A DNA stretch of 64,000 nt from Ancylobacter radicis (GCF_018449475.1 NZ_JAHCQH010000015.1:372001-436000), one strand, 5' to 3'. Shown: positions 8,981 to 17,844, numbered from the stretch's first letter. Made by a program: numbers and translations. Notes: a model not told the origin generated them from the sequence alone.

Positions 8981-10590
8981 GCGGGCCGGGCGAGACTGCC
9001 GCCCCCTCCGGGCAATCTCGCCCCCCGCTTGGCGCGCCGCTGCTGGCGGCCGGCGCCGCGCCGGACGTGCAGCCGGTATTGGCGGCGGCGGCGGTGCTGC
9101 TCGGCTCCTTTCTGGTCGGCTTCGACACGCGGCTTTTCTCCATCGGCCTGCCGGACCTGCGCGGCGCCTTCGGCCTCAGCTTCGATCAGGGGGCCTGGCT
9201 GAGCACGGTAGCCACCGCGCCGCAAATCTTCATCGCCCCCGCCGTGCCGTGGCTCGCCGCCACCTTCGGCGTGAGCCGCGTGCTGTTCTGGCCGAGCCTC
9301 GCCTATGCCGGGCTATCACTCATCATTCCGCAGGCGCAAGGCTTCGAGATGCTGCTGGCGCTGCACGCGCTGCGCGGCCTGCTGCTCGGCGTGTTCATCC
9401 CCGCCACCATCATGATCATCTTCCGCCGGCTGCCCATCGGCTGGTGGGTGCCGGCGATCGCCATCTACTGCTTCCGCCTCGCCTTCTCACAGAGCGTCGG
9501 CGTCGCCCTGCTCGGCTTCTATGACCAGTATCTCGGCTGGCAATGGGTCTATTGGCAGGACGTGTTCCTCGCCCCGCTGATCGGGCTGCTGATCCGACTG
9601 GGCACGCCGCGCCCCCGGATCGACATCGGCCTGCTGGAACGAGCGGACTGGGGCGGCATGGCGCTGCTCGGCACAAGCTGGGCGCTGATCTATGTCGCGC
9701 TCGACCAGGGCAACCGGCTGGACTGGCTGCAATCGGGGCTGATCCTCACCCTGCTTCTTGCCGGGATCGTGCTATTCGCCGGCTTCTTCCTGAATGAACT
9801 GCTGGTCGCCCACCCCTGGGCGAGCCACACGGTGATTGCCGGGCGCAACATCCTGCTCGCCTTCCTGGCCATCCTCTGCTTCGATCTCGCCGGCATTTCC
9901 AACAGCTATCTGGTGCCGAGCTTCCTGACCGTCGTCGGAGGGTTTCGGCCGGAACAGGTGGGCGTGCCGATCATGCTCGGCACGGCGGTGCCCCTGATGC
10001 TGCTGATGCCGCTGGCGGTCCTCGCGATCTGGCGGCTCGACGCGCGGGTGAGCCTCATCATCGGCTTTGCCGCCTTCGCCCTGGCGGCGCGGATGGGAAC
10101 CGGCATCAACCATGAATGGTCGCCCTGGACCTTCCTGCCGCTGCTGCTCATCCAGTCCGTCGGACAGGCCTTCACCTTCCTCGCCGCCGTCGTCTACATC
10201 CTCGCCAATTCCGATCCCAAGAACTCAACCTCGGTCGCCGCCTATGTGCAGGTGCTGCGCCTCGGCGGCGCGGAGACCGCGCTCAGCCTGATGGTGACGC
10301 TGCTGCGCCAGCGCGAGCAGCTGCATTCCTATCTGCTCGGGTTGCATGTCTCCTCGACCGACGTGAGCGCGGCGTTGCAGGGATTCGCCGCGCCTTTTGC
10401 CGGCGCGGGCGGATCGGCCCAGCTTGCCGCCGAGCGCGGGCTGTCGAGCCTTGCCGCGCTGGTGGCGCGCGAGGCGAATGTGCTCGCCTATATTGACGGC
10501 TTTCAGGTCAGCTACTGGGCGGCGCTGGCCGGCCTCGTGGTGATCGCCTTCATGGGAGCGCCCCCCAAGGGACCGCTCACGCCGCGTTGA
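8977..10590 (+). CDS. MFS transporter, EmrB/DHA2-like (14 TM)
   Basis: 537 residues with about 14 hydrophobic segments, the usual size of DHA2 drug:proton antiporters. The start overlaps the stop of the EmrA-like adaptor (ATGA), so adaptor and pump are co-translated. The sequence is divergent from classical EmrB (for example FDTRLFSIGLPDLRGAFGLS replaces the usual motif D1 region), and the substrate cannot be inferred. It should act in the inner membrane as the energised part of a tripartite exporter. Confidence 0.85.
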   Translation: MSGPGETAAPSGQSRPPLGAPLLAAGAAPDVQPVLAAAAVLLGSFLVGFDTRLFSIGLPDLRGAFGLSFDQGAWLSTVATAPQIFIAPAVPWLAATFGVSRVLFWPSLAYAGLSLIIPQAQGFEMLLALHALRGLLLGVFIPATIMIIFRRLPIGWWVPAIAIYCFRLAFSQSVGVALLGFYDQYLGWQWVYWQDVFLAPLIGLLIRLGTPRPRIDIGLLERADWGGMALLGTSWALIYVALDQGNRLDWLQSGLILTLLLAGIVLFAGFFLNELLVAHPWASHTVIAGRNILLAFLAILCFDLAGISNSYLVPSFLTVVGGFRPEQVGVPIMLGTAVPLMLLMPLAVLAIWRLDARVSLIIGFAAFALAARMGTGINHEWSPWTFLPLLLIQSVGQAFTFLAAVVYILANSDPKNSTSVAAYVQVLRLGGAETALSLMVTLLRQREQLHSYLLGLHVSSTDVSAALQGFAAPFAGAGGSAQLAAERGLSSLAALVAREANVLAYIDGFQVSYWAALAGLVVIAFMGAPPKGPLTPR

Positions 10591-10608
10591 ACGGCACCCA
10601 TACCAAGG
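10591..10608. promoter_or_regulatory. Candidate operator/promoter motif, copy 2 (upstream of araC-type gene)
   Basis: ACGGCACCCATACCAAGG, followed by TAT, contains the perfect dyad ATACC-AA-GGTAT. It matches copy 1 at 3466 at nearly all shared positions and lies 112 bases before the AraC-type gene. Confidence 0.4.
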
Positions 10609-10720
10609 TATCTGCTCGTCACACTCATCATATAGGAGCGGAAACCCAGCGTAGAATGGAGCTTCTCGCCCCAGGAAATATTCTCTGATCACACCGCTCG
10701 AGGATCAAGGGATTTCCGCC

Positions 10721-11551
10721 ATGTCGCTCCATATCGCGCCGCTCCCGAACTCTGCGCTTCCGATCGCTGCTCTCGGCACCCGCCCCGAGGAGCGGGATGG
10801 TCACGAGCGCCTTTCCGTCGAACTCGGCCATATGGGCGTGGTGGTGGCGATCGCCGCTCCTGCCGCCGAACCGGATACCGCGGCGACGCTGCGGCTCGAC
10901 GTGCCGCCGGCCGCCTTCGACCGCTATCTCGACCTGTTCGCCGGCGAGGATGCGGCGGGGCTCTCCAGTGCCGCCGACCCGGTGGTGCGCCGCCTGTCGC
11001 GCGCCCTGGACGCCGCGGAACGCGGGCAGACCCGGACGGCGCGCGAATTTGGCGGCCTTTATGCCGACGCGCTGCGCCTTGCCATCGTCGCCCGGCTCGC
11101 CGGCGCCCGCCCTGTGCCGGCCCATGACGACAGCGAGGATGCCGAGGATGCCCTCGCCTGCGATTCCCGCGCCGCACTCGACGCTCCCGCCCGCGAACCG
11201 CGTCGGCCGAAGTCCGGCCTGCCGAAATGGCGCTTCAAGCGGGTCGCCGCCTATGTCGAGGACCATCTCGGCGAGACCATCACCCTCGCCGACATGGCCA
11301 ATGCCGCCGGCCTCAGCCGCATGCATTTCGCGGCCCAGTTCCGCGTGCTGACCGGCCTGCGCCCGCATGAATATCTGCTGCGCCAGCGCATCGAGCGCGC
11401 CCAGAAGATGCTGGTCGAAACCCGTGACCCGCTGGTCGAGATTGCCCTGGCCGTCGGCTTCCAGACCCAGGCGCACTTCACCACCGTGTTCCGCCGCTTT
11501 GCCGGCGACACCCCCTATCAGTGGCGCTGCGCCAACCGCACGCGCAACTGA
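10721..11551 (+). CDS. AraC/XylS-family transcriptional regulator
   Basis: 276 residues. The C-terminal 100 residues carry the double helix-turn-helix: VEDHLGETITLADMANAAGL for the first, and DPLVEIALAVGFQTQAHFTT with FRRFAGDTPYQWR for the second. The N-terminal 170 residues show no recognisable ligand domain. AAGGGA 8 bases before the ATG supports the start. Its neighbours, the EmrAB-like exporter upstream and the haloperoxidase-like hydrolase downstream, are candidate targets. Confidence 0.9.
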   Translation: MSLHIAPLPNSALPIAALGTRPEERDGHERLSVELGHMGVVVAIAAPAAEPDTAATLRLDVPPAAFDRYLDLFAGEDAAGLSSAADPVVRRLSRALDAAERGQTRTAREFGGLYADALRLAIVARLAGARPVPAHDDSEDAEDALACDSRAALDAPAREPRRPKSGLPKWRFKRVAAYVEDHLGETITLADMANAAGLSRMHFAAQFRVLTGLRPHEYLLRQRIERAQKMLVETRDPLVEIALAVGFQTQAHFTTVFRRFAGDTPYQWRCANRTRN

Positions 11552-11860
11552 GCCGGCCTCATACCTGAGGATGATTGCCTCATCCTCAGGAGTGGTACCG
11601 AGACACGTTCGCCGGATTGCCGGCGCCGCCAATCGCGGTAGGTTTGGCACCATCCCGGGGCGCCTGATCGCCCTCGCCGACCGCCTACCGGGAGCCGAAC
11701 CTGACCATTCAGCCTTTCCCGTCCGTCGCCTCCTGCCGCGAAATTCTCGCCCTCAGGCCCGGCGCCGCAACCTTCGCAGCCCTGCCGGACATCCGCGATT
11801 GCGGCGCGCCCGGCACAGCCATCCACCAGCCTGCCTGCTTCCCCTGAAAGGACCGAGACC
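11552..11860. other. Intergenic region, 309 bases
   Basis: It holds a perfect inverted repeat at 11564-11590 and an AAAGGA ribosome-binding site at 11847-11852 for the downstream hydrolase. No convincing small gene or RNA is seen in the rest. Confidence 0.6.
11564..11590. repeat. Perfect 11-bp inverted repeat
   Basis: CCTGAGGATGA and TCATCCTCAGG are separated by TTGCC, 12 bases after the AraC-type stop codon. There is no T-run. It could be a transcription-end hairpin or a copy of a dispersed intergenic palindrome. Confidence 0.6.
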
Positions 11861-12697
11861 ATGGGTTACGTCACCACCAAGGACGGCGTCGAAATCTTCT
11901 ACAAGGATTGGGGTCCGAAGGACGCCCAGCCGATCGTCTTCCATCACGGCTGGCCGCTGAGCTCCGACGACTGGGACGCCCAGATGCTGTATTTCCTCAG
12001 CCAGGGCTTCCGGGTCGTGGCCAGCGACCGTCGTGGCCATGGCCGCTCCGAGCAGGTCAGCGACGGGCACGACATGGATCACTACGCCGCCGACGTCTCG
12101 GCTGTGGTCGAGCATCTCGACCTCAAGAACGCCGTCCATATCGGCCACTCGACTGGCGGCGGTCAGGTCGCCCGCTACGTCGCTAAGTTCGGCATTCCGC
12201 AGGGCCGCGTCGCCAAGGCCGTGCTGGTCGCCGCCGTGCCGCCGATCATGCTGAAGACCGAGGCCTATCCCGGCGGCCTGCCGATCGAGGTGTTCGACGG
12301 CTTCCGCGCCGCTCTGGCCGCCAACCGCGCGCAGTTCTTCCTCGACGTCGCCGCCGGCCCGTTCTACGGCTTCAACCGCGATGGCGCGAAGGTTTCGCAG
12401 GGCGTGATCGACAATTGGTGGCGCCAGGGCATGACGGGCAGCGCGAAGGCGCATTATGAGGGCATCAAGGCCTTCTCCGAGACCGACCAGACCGGCGACC
12501 TCAAGGCGATGACCGTCCCCACCCTCGTCCTGCAGGGCGACGACGACCAGATCGTGCCGCACAAGAACGCCAGCGCGCTCCAGGCGGAACTGCTGCCGAA
12601 CCCCACGCTGAAGGTCTATCCGGGCTTCCCGCACGGCATGCTGACCACCCATGCCGACGTGATCAACCCGGACATCCTCGCCTTCATCAAGGGCTGA
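11861..12697 (+). CDS. Alpha/beta hydrolase, cofactor-free chloroperoxidase family
   Basis: 278 residues, the usual length of bacterial cofactor-independent haloperoxidases and esterases. The nucleophile elbow GHSTGG gives Ser97, the acid lies in LQGDDDQIVP (about 227-229) and the base is His258 in GFPHGM. HHGWPLSSDDWD forms the oxyanion region. The family hydrolyses esters and, with acetate and peroxide, can form peracids; the physiological substrate is usually unknown. It is cytoplasmic with no signal peptide, and a terminator follows directly. Confidence 0.9.
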   Translation: MGYVTTKDGVEIFYKDWGPKDAQPIVFHHGWPLSSDDWDAQMLYFLSQGFRVVASDRRGHGRSEQVSDGHDMDHYAADVSAVVEHLDLKNAVHIGHSTGGGQVARYVAKFGIPQGRVAKAVLVAAVPPIMLKTEAYPGGLPIEVFDGFRAALAANRAQFFLDVAAGPFYGFNRDGAKVSQGVIDNWWRQGMTGSAKAHYEGIKAFSETDQTGDLKAMTVPTLVLQGDDDQIVPHKNASALQAELLPNPTLKVYPGFPHGMLTTHADVINPDILAFIKG

Positions 12698-12717
12698 TCC
12701 CGTTCATCCGCGCCATG

Positions 12718-12755
12718 GAGGGCCGGCCGCACCCAGCGGTCGGCCTTCTGCTTTT
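12718..12755 (+). terminator. Intrinsic terminator after the hydrolase gene
   Basis: A 10-bp stem GGCCGGCCGC / GCGGTCGGCC (one G-T pair) with loop ACCCA is followed by TTCTGCTTTT. It separates the hydrolase from the convergent nrsF-like gene, whose stop codon lies at its edge. Confidence 0.8.
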
Positions 12756-13390
12756 CACCAGCGCAGCAGGCGCCGGCCCAGCACATAGCCGGCAGCGGTG
12801 ACGATGAGGATCGCCAGCGCGTACCAGGTGGCGAGGAAAAGCGGGCTGTCATCGGGGCAATGCAGCGCATACACCGTCGCGCCGATGGCACCGGCGGCGA
12901 GGCCCGCCGCGGCGCCGGCAAGGCCCGGATCGGCCGGCGCGGAGGCGCGCAGCGCCCAGAGGATCGCCGCCAGCGGGGCGAGCGAGACGGTCGGAATGAA
13001 GAAAAGACAGAAGCTGGCGTGCAGCCCTTCCAGACACTCCACCCAACGGGCCGGCGGCAGCACGGCGAGTTCGAGAAGCACCGCCGCCACCAGCAGTGCC
13101 AAGGGTATGGCCAGCAGCCGCACCCGCCCGCCCGGCGCCACGCCTGGCCGCCCCACGCGGAACAGCAGCAGGCCCGCGCACAGCGCAAGGGCCAGCGTGA
13201 AGCCGATCTTGAACATGACCCGGATCGTCTCGGCGGCCTGAGCGAGGTCCGGTCGCAGACCCACCGTCGCCAGCAGCACGCCAAGAGCGGCGATCACGCC
13301 CGCGCCGAGGGCCAGACCGAGCGCACGGTCGAGCCGAACCCGGACGGGGGCGTCCTCGGTCAGCAGGCTTATCAGCTCGTCCGTCTTCAC
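12755..13390 (-). CDS. nrsF: NrsF-like anti-sigma factor (DUF1109), six-TM membrane protein
   Basis: 211 residues with about six transmembrane segments, the DUF1109/NrsF layout. Cys119 in WVECL and Cys178 in LHCPDDSP lie in predicted outside loops, matching the two cysteines known to be needed for signal sensing in Caulobacter NrsF. It should hold the ECF sigma factor at the membrane and release it on copper or redox stress. Its start overlaps the sigma factor stop by 4 bases, a typical sigma/anti-sigma arrangement. The bufferin operon is divergent. The gene name rests on family resemblance. Confidence 0.88.
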   Translation of the reverse strand: MKTDELISLLTEDAPVRVRLDRALGLALGAGVIAALGVLLATVGLRPDLAQAAETIRVMFKIGFTLALALCAGLLLFRVGRPGVAPGGRVRLLAIPLALLVAAVLLELAVLPPARWVECLEGLHASFCLFFIPTVSLAPLAAILWALRASAPADPGLAGAAAGLAAGAIGATVYALHCPDDSPLFLATWYALAILIVTAAGYVLGRRLLRW

Positions 13391-13944
13391 AATGTCTCAC
13401 TCCGGTAAAGCCGCGCCAGCGTCTTCAGCGCCCGATGCAGCGCCACACGCACGGCGCCCTCGCTCATGTGGAGCCGCTCGGCGGTCTCGCGCACCCCGGC
13501 CCCTCCGAGCGATATGGAACGCACGATGTCGCGCTGCGGCTCCTTCAACCGCTCCAGCAACGCCTCGATATCCAGCCGATCGCCGGGATCGGTGGCCTCT
13601 TCCGCCTCCAATGTCTCCATCACATCGTCGATCGGCGTGGTCATCTCGCGTCCGCGCCGCCGCAGGCTGTCGATCAGCTTGTTGCGCACGATGGTCGACA
13701 GCCACGGCCCGATCGGCCGGGCGGGGTCCCAGGTGCCGCGCTTGAGATGCACCGCGATGAGCACCTCCTGCACCACATCCTCGACATCGCTCTCCGACGC
13801 GCCGAAGGACCGGCAGCGCCGCAGCGCGACGGCGCGCAGATGCGGGGTCACGGCCGCGAGGAAGCGCCGGTAGGCAAGGCTGTCGCCCGCCATGGCCCGG
13901 CGCATCCACTCCGCCCACTGCGCTTCCCGGTCCGCCTGCGTCAC
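13387..13944 (-). CDS. sigF: ECF RNA polymerase sigma factor, SigF-like
   Basis: 185 residues. Region 2 is seen in RRCRSFGASESDVEDVVQEVLIAVHLKR and region 4 in LKEPQRDIVRSISLGGAGVRETAERLHMSEGAVRVALHRAL. It begins at GTG 13944. It is coupled to the NrsF-like membrane anti-sigma factor and divergent from a bufferin operon, as for Caulobacter SigF. A GTAACA-N16-CGTA promoter-like element lies just upstream, so it may transcribe its own gene; this would give a very short leader. The symbol is assigned by analogy. Confidence 0.9.
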   Translation of the reverse strand: MTQADREAQWAEWMRRAMAGDSLAYRRFLAAVTPHLRAVALRRCRSFGASESDVEDVVQEVLIAVHLKRGTWDPARPIGPWLSTIVRNKLIDSLRRRGREMTTPIDDVMETLEAEEATDPGDRLDIEALLERLKEPQRDIVRSISLGGAGVRETAERLHMSEGAVRVALHRALKTLARLYRSETL

Positions 13945-13955
13945 GTCATCCCCGA

Positions 13956-13981
13956 TACGCCGCCGGCACCGTTTTTGTTAC
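13956..13981 (-). promoter_or_regulatory. ECF-type promoter candidate for sigF-nrsF
   Basis: Reading the minus strand, GTAACA (13981-13976), a 16-base spacer and CGTA (13959-13956) match the SigF-type ECF consensus (GTAAC at -35). The same spacing occurs in front of bufA1. The expected transcript start is only a few bases before GTG 13944. Confidence 0.6.
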
Positions 13982-14092
13982 CGGCCCCGTGTCGTTTTTA
14001 TCTGGATCGGATGGGACGGGCGCGCGCGCAACCCTTTTCTGCCCCCGACCTGCCGAACACGGTCCCGTGATCGGGAAATCGGCGCGACGGCT

Positions 14093-14118
14093 GTAACGCG
14101 GCCGGGGGTGCCGGCGTA
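14093..14118 (+). promoter_or_regulatory. ECF-type promoter candidate for the bufferin operon
   Basis: GTAACG (14093-14098), a 16-base spacer and CGTA (14115-14118) mirror the element before sigF. It lies about 45 bases before the bufA1 start, where a sigma-factor-controlled promoter is expected. Confidence 0.65.
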
Positions 14119-14163
14119 ACGGTGATGTCGGCCCTGTCAGCCGGCCCAATGGAGATCATTGTC

Positions 14164-14448
14164 ATGAAGAACAGCGTCGCCACGCTGGCGCTGGCGGGTT
14201 CGCTCGCCACGGCCATCGCCACCCTTGCCGCGCCCTCCGCCTTCGCCGCCGCCGACAAGGAAAAGTGCTTCGGCGTCGCCCTGAAGGGGCAGAATGACTG
14301 CGCCGCCGGCCCCGGCACCACCTGCGCCGGCACTTCCAAGGTGGATTACCAGCAGAACGCCTGGAAGCTCGTGCCGACCGGCACCTGCGAGAAGATGAAG
14401 ACGCCCAGCGGCATGGGCTCGCTGAAAGCCGGCCCGGCGCCGACCTGA
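14164..14448 (+). CDS. bufA1: Bufferin precursor BufA1 (DUF2282), secreted copper-binding RiPP
   Basis: 94 residues from ATG 14164, supported by GGAG 9 bases upstream. A signal peptide runs to about residue 28 (cleavage near AFA-AAD). Four cysteines (35, 46, 54, 75) sit in [24 protein letters not shown] and VPTGTC, the DUF2282/BufA1 signature. Bufferins are peptides whose cysteines are converted by an MNIO enzyme into copper-chelating heterocycles and exported to the periplasm. The maturase, its partner and a DoxX protein follow in one operon. Confidence 0.92.
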   Translation: MKNSVATLALAGSLATAIATLAAPSAFAAADKEKCFGVALKGQNDCAAGPGTTCAGTSKVDYQQNAWKLVPTGTCEKMKTPSGMGSLKAGPAPT

Positions 14449-14512
14449 GAACGGCCACCGGCGGCGCGGCAGAGCCCGCGCCGCCCCTTTCCTCAAGCCA
14501 GGGAGCTGGCGC

Positions 14513-15370
14513 GTGATTTCCTCAAGCCTTCCGCGCGGTCCGGGCGTCGGCTTCAAGCCGGAGCATTTCGCCGCCATCGCCGCCGCGCCGCAGCCCGTCG
14601 GCTTCTTCGAGGTCCATGCCGAAAATTATATGGGCGCGGGCGGGCCGCCCCATGCCCAGCTCGGCCGGCTACGCGCCGATTACGCCCTGTCCATCCATGG
14701 CGTCGGCCTGTCCATCGGCTCCATGCAGCCGCTGGATCGGGAACATCTTAGCCGGCTTCGTGCCCTGTGCGAACGCTATCAGCCGGAGAGCTTCTCCGAG
14801 CACCTCGCCTGGTCGAGCCATGACAGCGTGTTCCTCAACGACCTGCTGCCACTGCCCTACACGCCGGCAACGCTGCATCACGTCGCCGGGCATATCGACC
14901 TCGTGCAGGAGACGCTGGGCCGGCAGATGCTGCTGGAGAACCCGGCGACCTATCTCACTTTCGCGCAGAGCACGCTGGAGGAGACCGATTTCCTCGCCGA
15001 ACTCGTGCGCCGCACCGGCTGCGGCCTGCTGCTCGACATCAATAATGTCTTCGTCGCCGCCACCAACCATCATCTCGATGCCCGCGCCTATCTCGCCCGC
15101 TTCCCGCTCACGGCGGTGCGCGAAATTCATCTCAGCGGCCATTCGGAGACGGTGGACGACCAGGGCGCGCCGCTGCTGATCGACAGCCACGACACGCCGG
15201 TCAAGGATCCGGTCTGGGCGCTCTATGAGGAGGTGATCGCCCGCACCGGGCCCATCGCCACCCTCATCGAATGGGACAATGACGTCCCGGAATGGCCGGT
15301 CCTGCGGGCCGAGGCGGAAGCGGCGGGCGCCCTGCTCGCCCACGCCGCGCGGCATGAACAGGCGGCGTGA
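14513..15370 (+). CDS. bufB: BufB, MNIO (DUF692) multinuclear iron oxygenase
   Basis: 285 residues from GTG 14513 with GGGAG 7 bases upstream. It has the DUF692 TIM-barrel, with the expected metal-ligand set visible: His62 in IHGVG, Glu96/His97 in SFSEHL, Glu142 in LLENPATYL, Asp175 in DINN, His206/His210 in EIHLSGH, Asp224/His226 in DSHD and Glu253. MNIO enzymes modify cysteines of precursor peptides using iron and oxygen. Placed directly after the BufA1 precursor, it should install the thiooxazole-type copper-binding groups. Confidence 0.92.
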   Translation: MISSSLPRGPGVGFKPEHFAAIAAAPQPVGFFEVHAENYMGAGGPPHAQLGRLRADYALSIHGVGLSIGSMQPLDREHLSRLRALCERYQPESFSEHLAWSSHDSVFLNDLLPLPYTPATLHHVAGHIDLVQETLGRQMLLENPATYLTFAQSTLEETDFLAELVRRTGCGLLLDINNVFVAATNHHLDARAYLARFPLTAVREIHLSGHSETVDDQGAPLLIDSHDTPVKDPVWALYEEVIARTGPIATLIEWDNDVPEWPVLRAEAEAAGALLAHAARHEQAA

Positions 15371-15374
15371 GGGC

Positions 15375-16160
15375 ATGATGCGCAATTCCCCGCCGTCCGC
15401 CCCGCTCGTCACGCAGGTCGCCTTCGCCGCGGCGGTGACCGACCCGGACCGCGCCGTCCCGGCCGGCCTTGCCGCCTGGAATGGCGGGGTGCCCGAACGG
15501 CGCTTCGCGGTCTACCGCAACAACGTCACGGTGAGCCTGATGGAGGCGCTCGGGGCGCGCTATCCGGCGGTCAGGGCCATTGTCGGCGCGGATTTCTTCG
15601 CCGCCATGGCCCGGCTCTACGTCGCCGCCCATCCGCCGCGTTCGCCGCTGATGATGGTCTATGGCGAGGATTTCGCCGATTTCCTCGCCGGGTTTGAGCC
15701 CGCCGAGAGCCTGCCTTATCTGCCCGATATCGCCCGGCTGGAAGCGGCCCGCAGCCGCGCCTATCACGCTGCCGACGCCGCCCCGCTCGACCCGGCCGGC
15801 CTCGCCGGCCTGTCCCCGGAGGCGATCGCCGCCCTGCGCCTTGCCCCGCACCCCGCTTTCGCGCTCATCCGCTCGGTCCATCCCGTGGTGACGATCTGGG
15901 CGATGAATGAAGGCGAGCGCGAGCCCGGCCCGATCGAGCCATGGGAGGGCGAGGACGCCCTCGTCACCCGCCCGCATCTGGATGTCGCCGTGCATCGCCT
16001 GCCACCGGGCGCCGGCGCCTTCATCGCCGCGCTGGCGGAGGGTGCGCCGCTCCGCGACGCCGCCGGGCACGGCCTTGCCGCCGCGCCGGAATTCGACCTG
16101 TCCGCCGCGCTCGCCCTCGTGCTGGCCAGCGGCGCCTTCACGGGAGCGATTGATGACTGA
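15375..16160 (+). CDS. bufC: BufC, DUF2063 partner of the MNIO enzyme
   Basis: 261 residues from ATG 15375 (ATG 15354 overlapping bufB and ATG 15378 are alternatives). The N-terminal DUF2063 domain is recognised by ERRFAVYRNNVTVSLMEALGARYPAVRAIVG, followed by a YGEDFADFL segment and a winged C-terminal half. Such proteins bind the precursor leader and present it to the DUF692 enzyme. The gene follows bufB by 4 bases and overlaps the DoxX gene by 8 bases, confirming one operon. Confidence 0.88.
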   Translation: MMRNSPPSAPLVTQVAFAAAVTDPDRAVPAGLAAWNGGVPERRFAVYRNNVTVSLMEALGARYPAVRAIVGADFFAAMARLYVAAHPPRSPLMMVYGEDFADFLAGFEPAESLPYLPDIARLEAARSRAYHAADAAPLDPAGLAGLSPEAIAALRLAPHPAFALIRSVHPVVTIWAMNEGEREPGPIEPWEGEDALVTRPHLDVAVHRLPPGAGAFIAALAEGAPLRDAAGHGLAAAPEFDLSAALALVLASGAFTGAIDD

Positions 16161-16605
16161 TCTTGCCCGCCTCCTCGCCGCCGGGCGCGACCTCGCCGGG
16201 CGCATCCCGCATGATGTCATCGCGCTGATCGCCCGGCTCTCCATCGCCGGCGTGTTCTGGCAGTCCGGCCAGACCAAGGTCGACGGCTTCATGGTCACCG
16301 ACAGCGCGGTGTTCCTGTTCGAGAACGAGTACCGGCTACCGCTGGTCGATCCGGTGATCGGCGCCCATCTCGCCGCGCTGGCCGAGCACCTGTTCCCGCT
16401 GCTGCTGGTCATCGGCCTCGCCAGCCGGCTCTCCGCCCTGGCACTGCTGGTCATGACGCTGGTGATCCAGCTTCTGGTCTATCCCGGCGCCTGGCCGACC
16501 CATGGCACCTGGGCGGCCTGCCTGCTCATCATCCTCGCGCAGGGGCCGGGCCGGTTCTCGCTCGACCATCTGCTCGCCCCGCGGCTCGGGCTGCGTCCCG
16601 CCTGA
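16153..16605 (+). CDS. bufD: DoxX-family membrane protein of the bufferin operon (BufD)
   Basis: 150 residues from ATG 16153, overlapping the end of bufC. Four hydrophobic segments and the DoxX-type motif FWQSGQTKVDGF are visible. DoxX proteins are small inner-membrane proteins linked to redox metabolism; those in bufferin operons have no settled function. Being last in the operon before a strong terminator, it belongs to the bufferin unit. Confidence 0.85.
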   Translation: MTDLARLLAAGRDLAGRIPHDVIALIARLSIAGVFWQSGQTKVDGFMVTDSAVFLFENEYRLPLVDPVIGAHLAALAEHLFPLLLVIGLASRLSALALLVMTLVIQLLVYPGAWPTHGTWAACLLIILAQGPGRFSLDHLLAPRLGLRPA

Positions 16606-16612
16606 AACGACA

Positions 16613-16636
16613 AAAGGCGGGATCGCTCCCGCCTTT
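16613..16636. terminator. Bidirectional intrinsic terminator
   Basis: The 10-bp stem AAAGGCGGGA / TCCCGCCTTT with loop TCGC carries A/T runs on both sides. It can end both the bufferin operon (plus) and the rhamnonate operon (minus), which converge here. Confidence 0.85.
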
Positions 16637-16656
16637 GCCTATCTGCCCAAAGGCGC

Positions 16657-17844
16657 TCAGCCGACCGGATAGGGCCGGTGCAGCGTCACCTCGGGGTTCA
16701 GCCGCACGCCGAAGCCCGGCTTGTCGAGCGCGCTCGCCTTCATCCGCCCGTTCACCGGCACCGGCTCGTCGAGCAGCAGCGGCGTGAACATCGGCACCAC
16801 CTGGTCGGGCACCGGATGCATCATCAGGAACTCGGCGAAGGGCGAGTTCTGCCGGGTGATGACGAAATGGTAGCTGTAGACCGAGGAGCCGTGCGGCACG
16901 ACCAGCTTGGAATGGGCATCCGCCAGCGCGGAGATCTTGATCAGCTCGGTGACGCCGCCGCACCAGCCGACATCCGGCTGGATGATGTCGCAGCACTCCA
17001 TCTCCAGCAGCATGCGGAAGCCCCAGCGGGTCGCCTCATGCTCGCCGGTGGTCACCAGCATACCCTTCGGCACGTTCTTCTTGAGTTCCGCATAGCCCCA
17101 ATAGTCGTCCGGGGAGAGGCATTCCTCGATCCATTTCAGCCCGTATTCCTGCGCCTTGTGGGCGAGCCGCGTCGCGTAGTTCACGTCGAGGCTCATCCAG
17201 CAATCGTACATCAGCCAGAAATCGTCACCGCAGCGCGAACGCATGTCGGCGAGCAGCTCGATGTTCTTCTTGAGTCCCTCCTCGCCCTCGGCCGGCACAT
17301 GGTGCAGCGGCAGCTTGCCGCCGATGAAGCCCATTTCCTTGGCGAGGTCCGGCCGCGCGCCGGTGGCGTAGAACTGGAGTTCGTCGCGCACCGGGCCGCC
17401 GAGCAGGGCATGCACCGGCTCCTGGCGCACCTTGGCGAGCAGGTCCCACAGCGCCAGGTCGACGCCGGAAATGGTGTTCAGCACCACACCCTTGCGGCCG
17501 TAATACTGGGTGGCGAAATACATCTGGTCCCAGATCTTCTCGATCTCGGTGACCTTGCGGCCGATCAGGAAGCGGGAGAGATGCTTCTCGACGATGAAGG
17601 CGCCGATCTCGCCGGCCGTCGTCACCGCGAAGCCGACCGTGCCGTCATCGGCCTCGATCTCCACCACCAGCGTGCCCAGCACATTGATGCCGAAGCTCTG
17701 CCGGCTCTGGCGGTATTCCGGGTATTTGCCCATCGGCGTGCCGATGTGGTCGTCGATCCAGTGGCCCTTGCCCTGGTCGTGATAGTCCGCACCACCGCCC
17801 CGGACGGTGAAGGCACGCACGGCTGTGATGGTCGGCATGGTCAT
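16657..17844 (-). CDS. rhmD: L-rhamnonate dehydratase (enolase superfamily)
   Basis: 395 residues from ATG 17844, with GGGAG upstream. Very close to E. coli RhmD over its length: [47 protein letters not shown] and [20 protein letters not shown]. Metal ligands are Asp214 (YDCWM), Glu240 or 241 (WIEECL) and Glu268 (TGEHE); Asp291/His318 ([19 protein letters not shown]) form the catalytic dyad. It converts L-rhamnonate to 2-keto-3-deoxy-L-rhamnonate in the cytoplasm. It is last in a minus-strand operon with a matching transporter, dehydrogenase and hydrolase. Confidence 0.93.
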   Translation of the reverse strand: MTMPTITAVRAFTVRGGGADYHDQGKGHWIDDHIGTPMGKYPEYRQSRQSFGINVLGTLVVEIEADDGTVGFAVTTAGEIGAFIVEKHLSRFLIGRKVTEIEKIWDQMYFATQYYGRKGVVLNTISGVDLALWDLLAKVRQEPVHALLGGPVRDELQFYATGARPDLAKEMGFIGGKLPLHHVPAEGEEGLKKNIELLADMRSRCGDDFWLMYDCWMSLDVNYATRLAHKAQEYGLKWIEECLSPDDYWGYAELKKNVPKGMLVTTGEHEATRWGFRMLLEMECCDIIQPDVGWCGGVTELIKISALADAHSKLVVPHGSSVYSYHFVITRQNSPFAEFLMMHPVPDQVVPMFTPLLLDEPVPVNGRMKASALDKPGFGVRLNPEVTLHRPYPVG

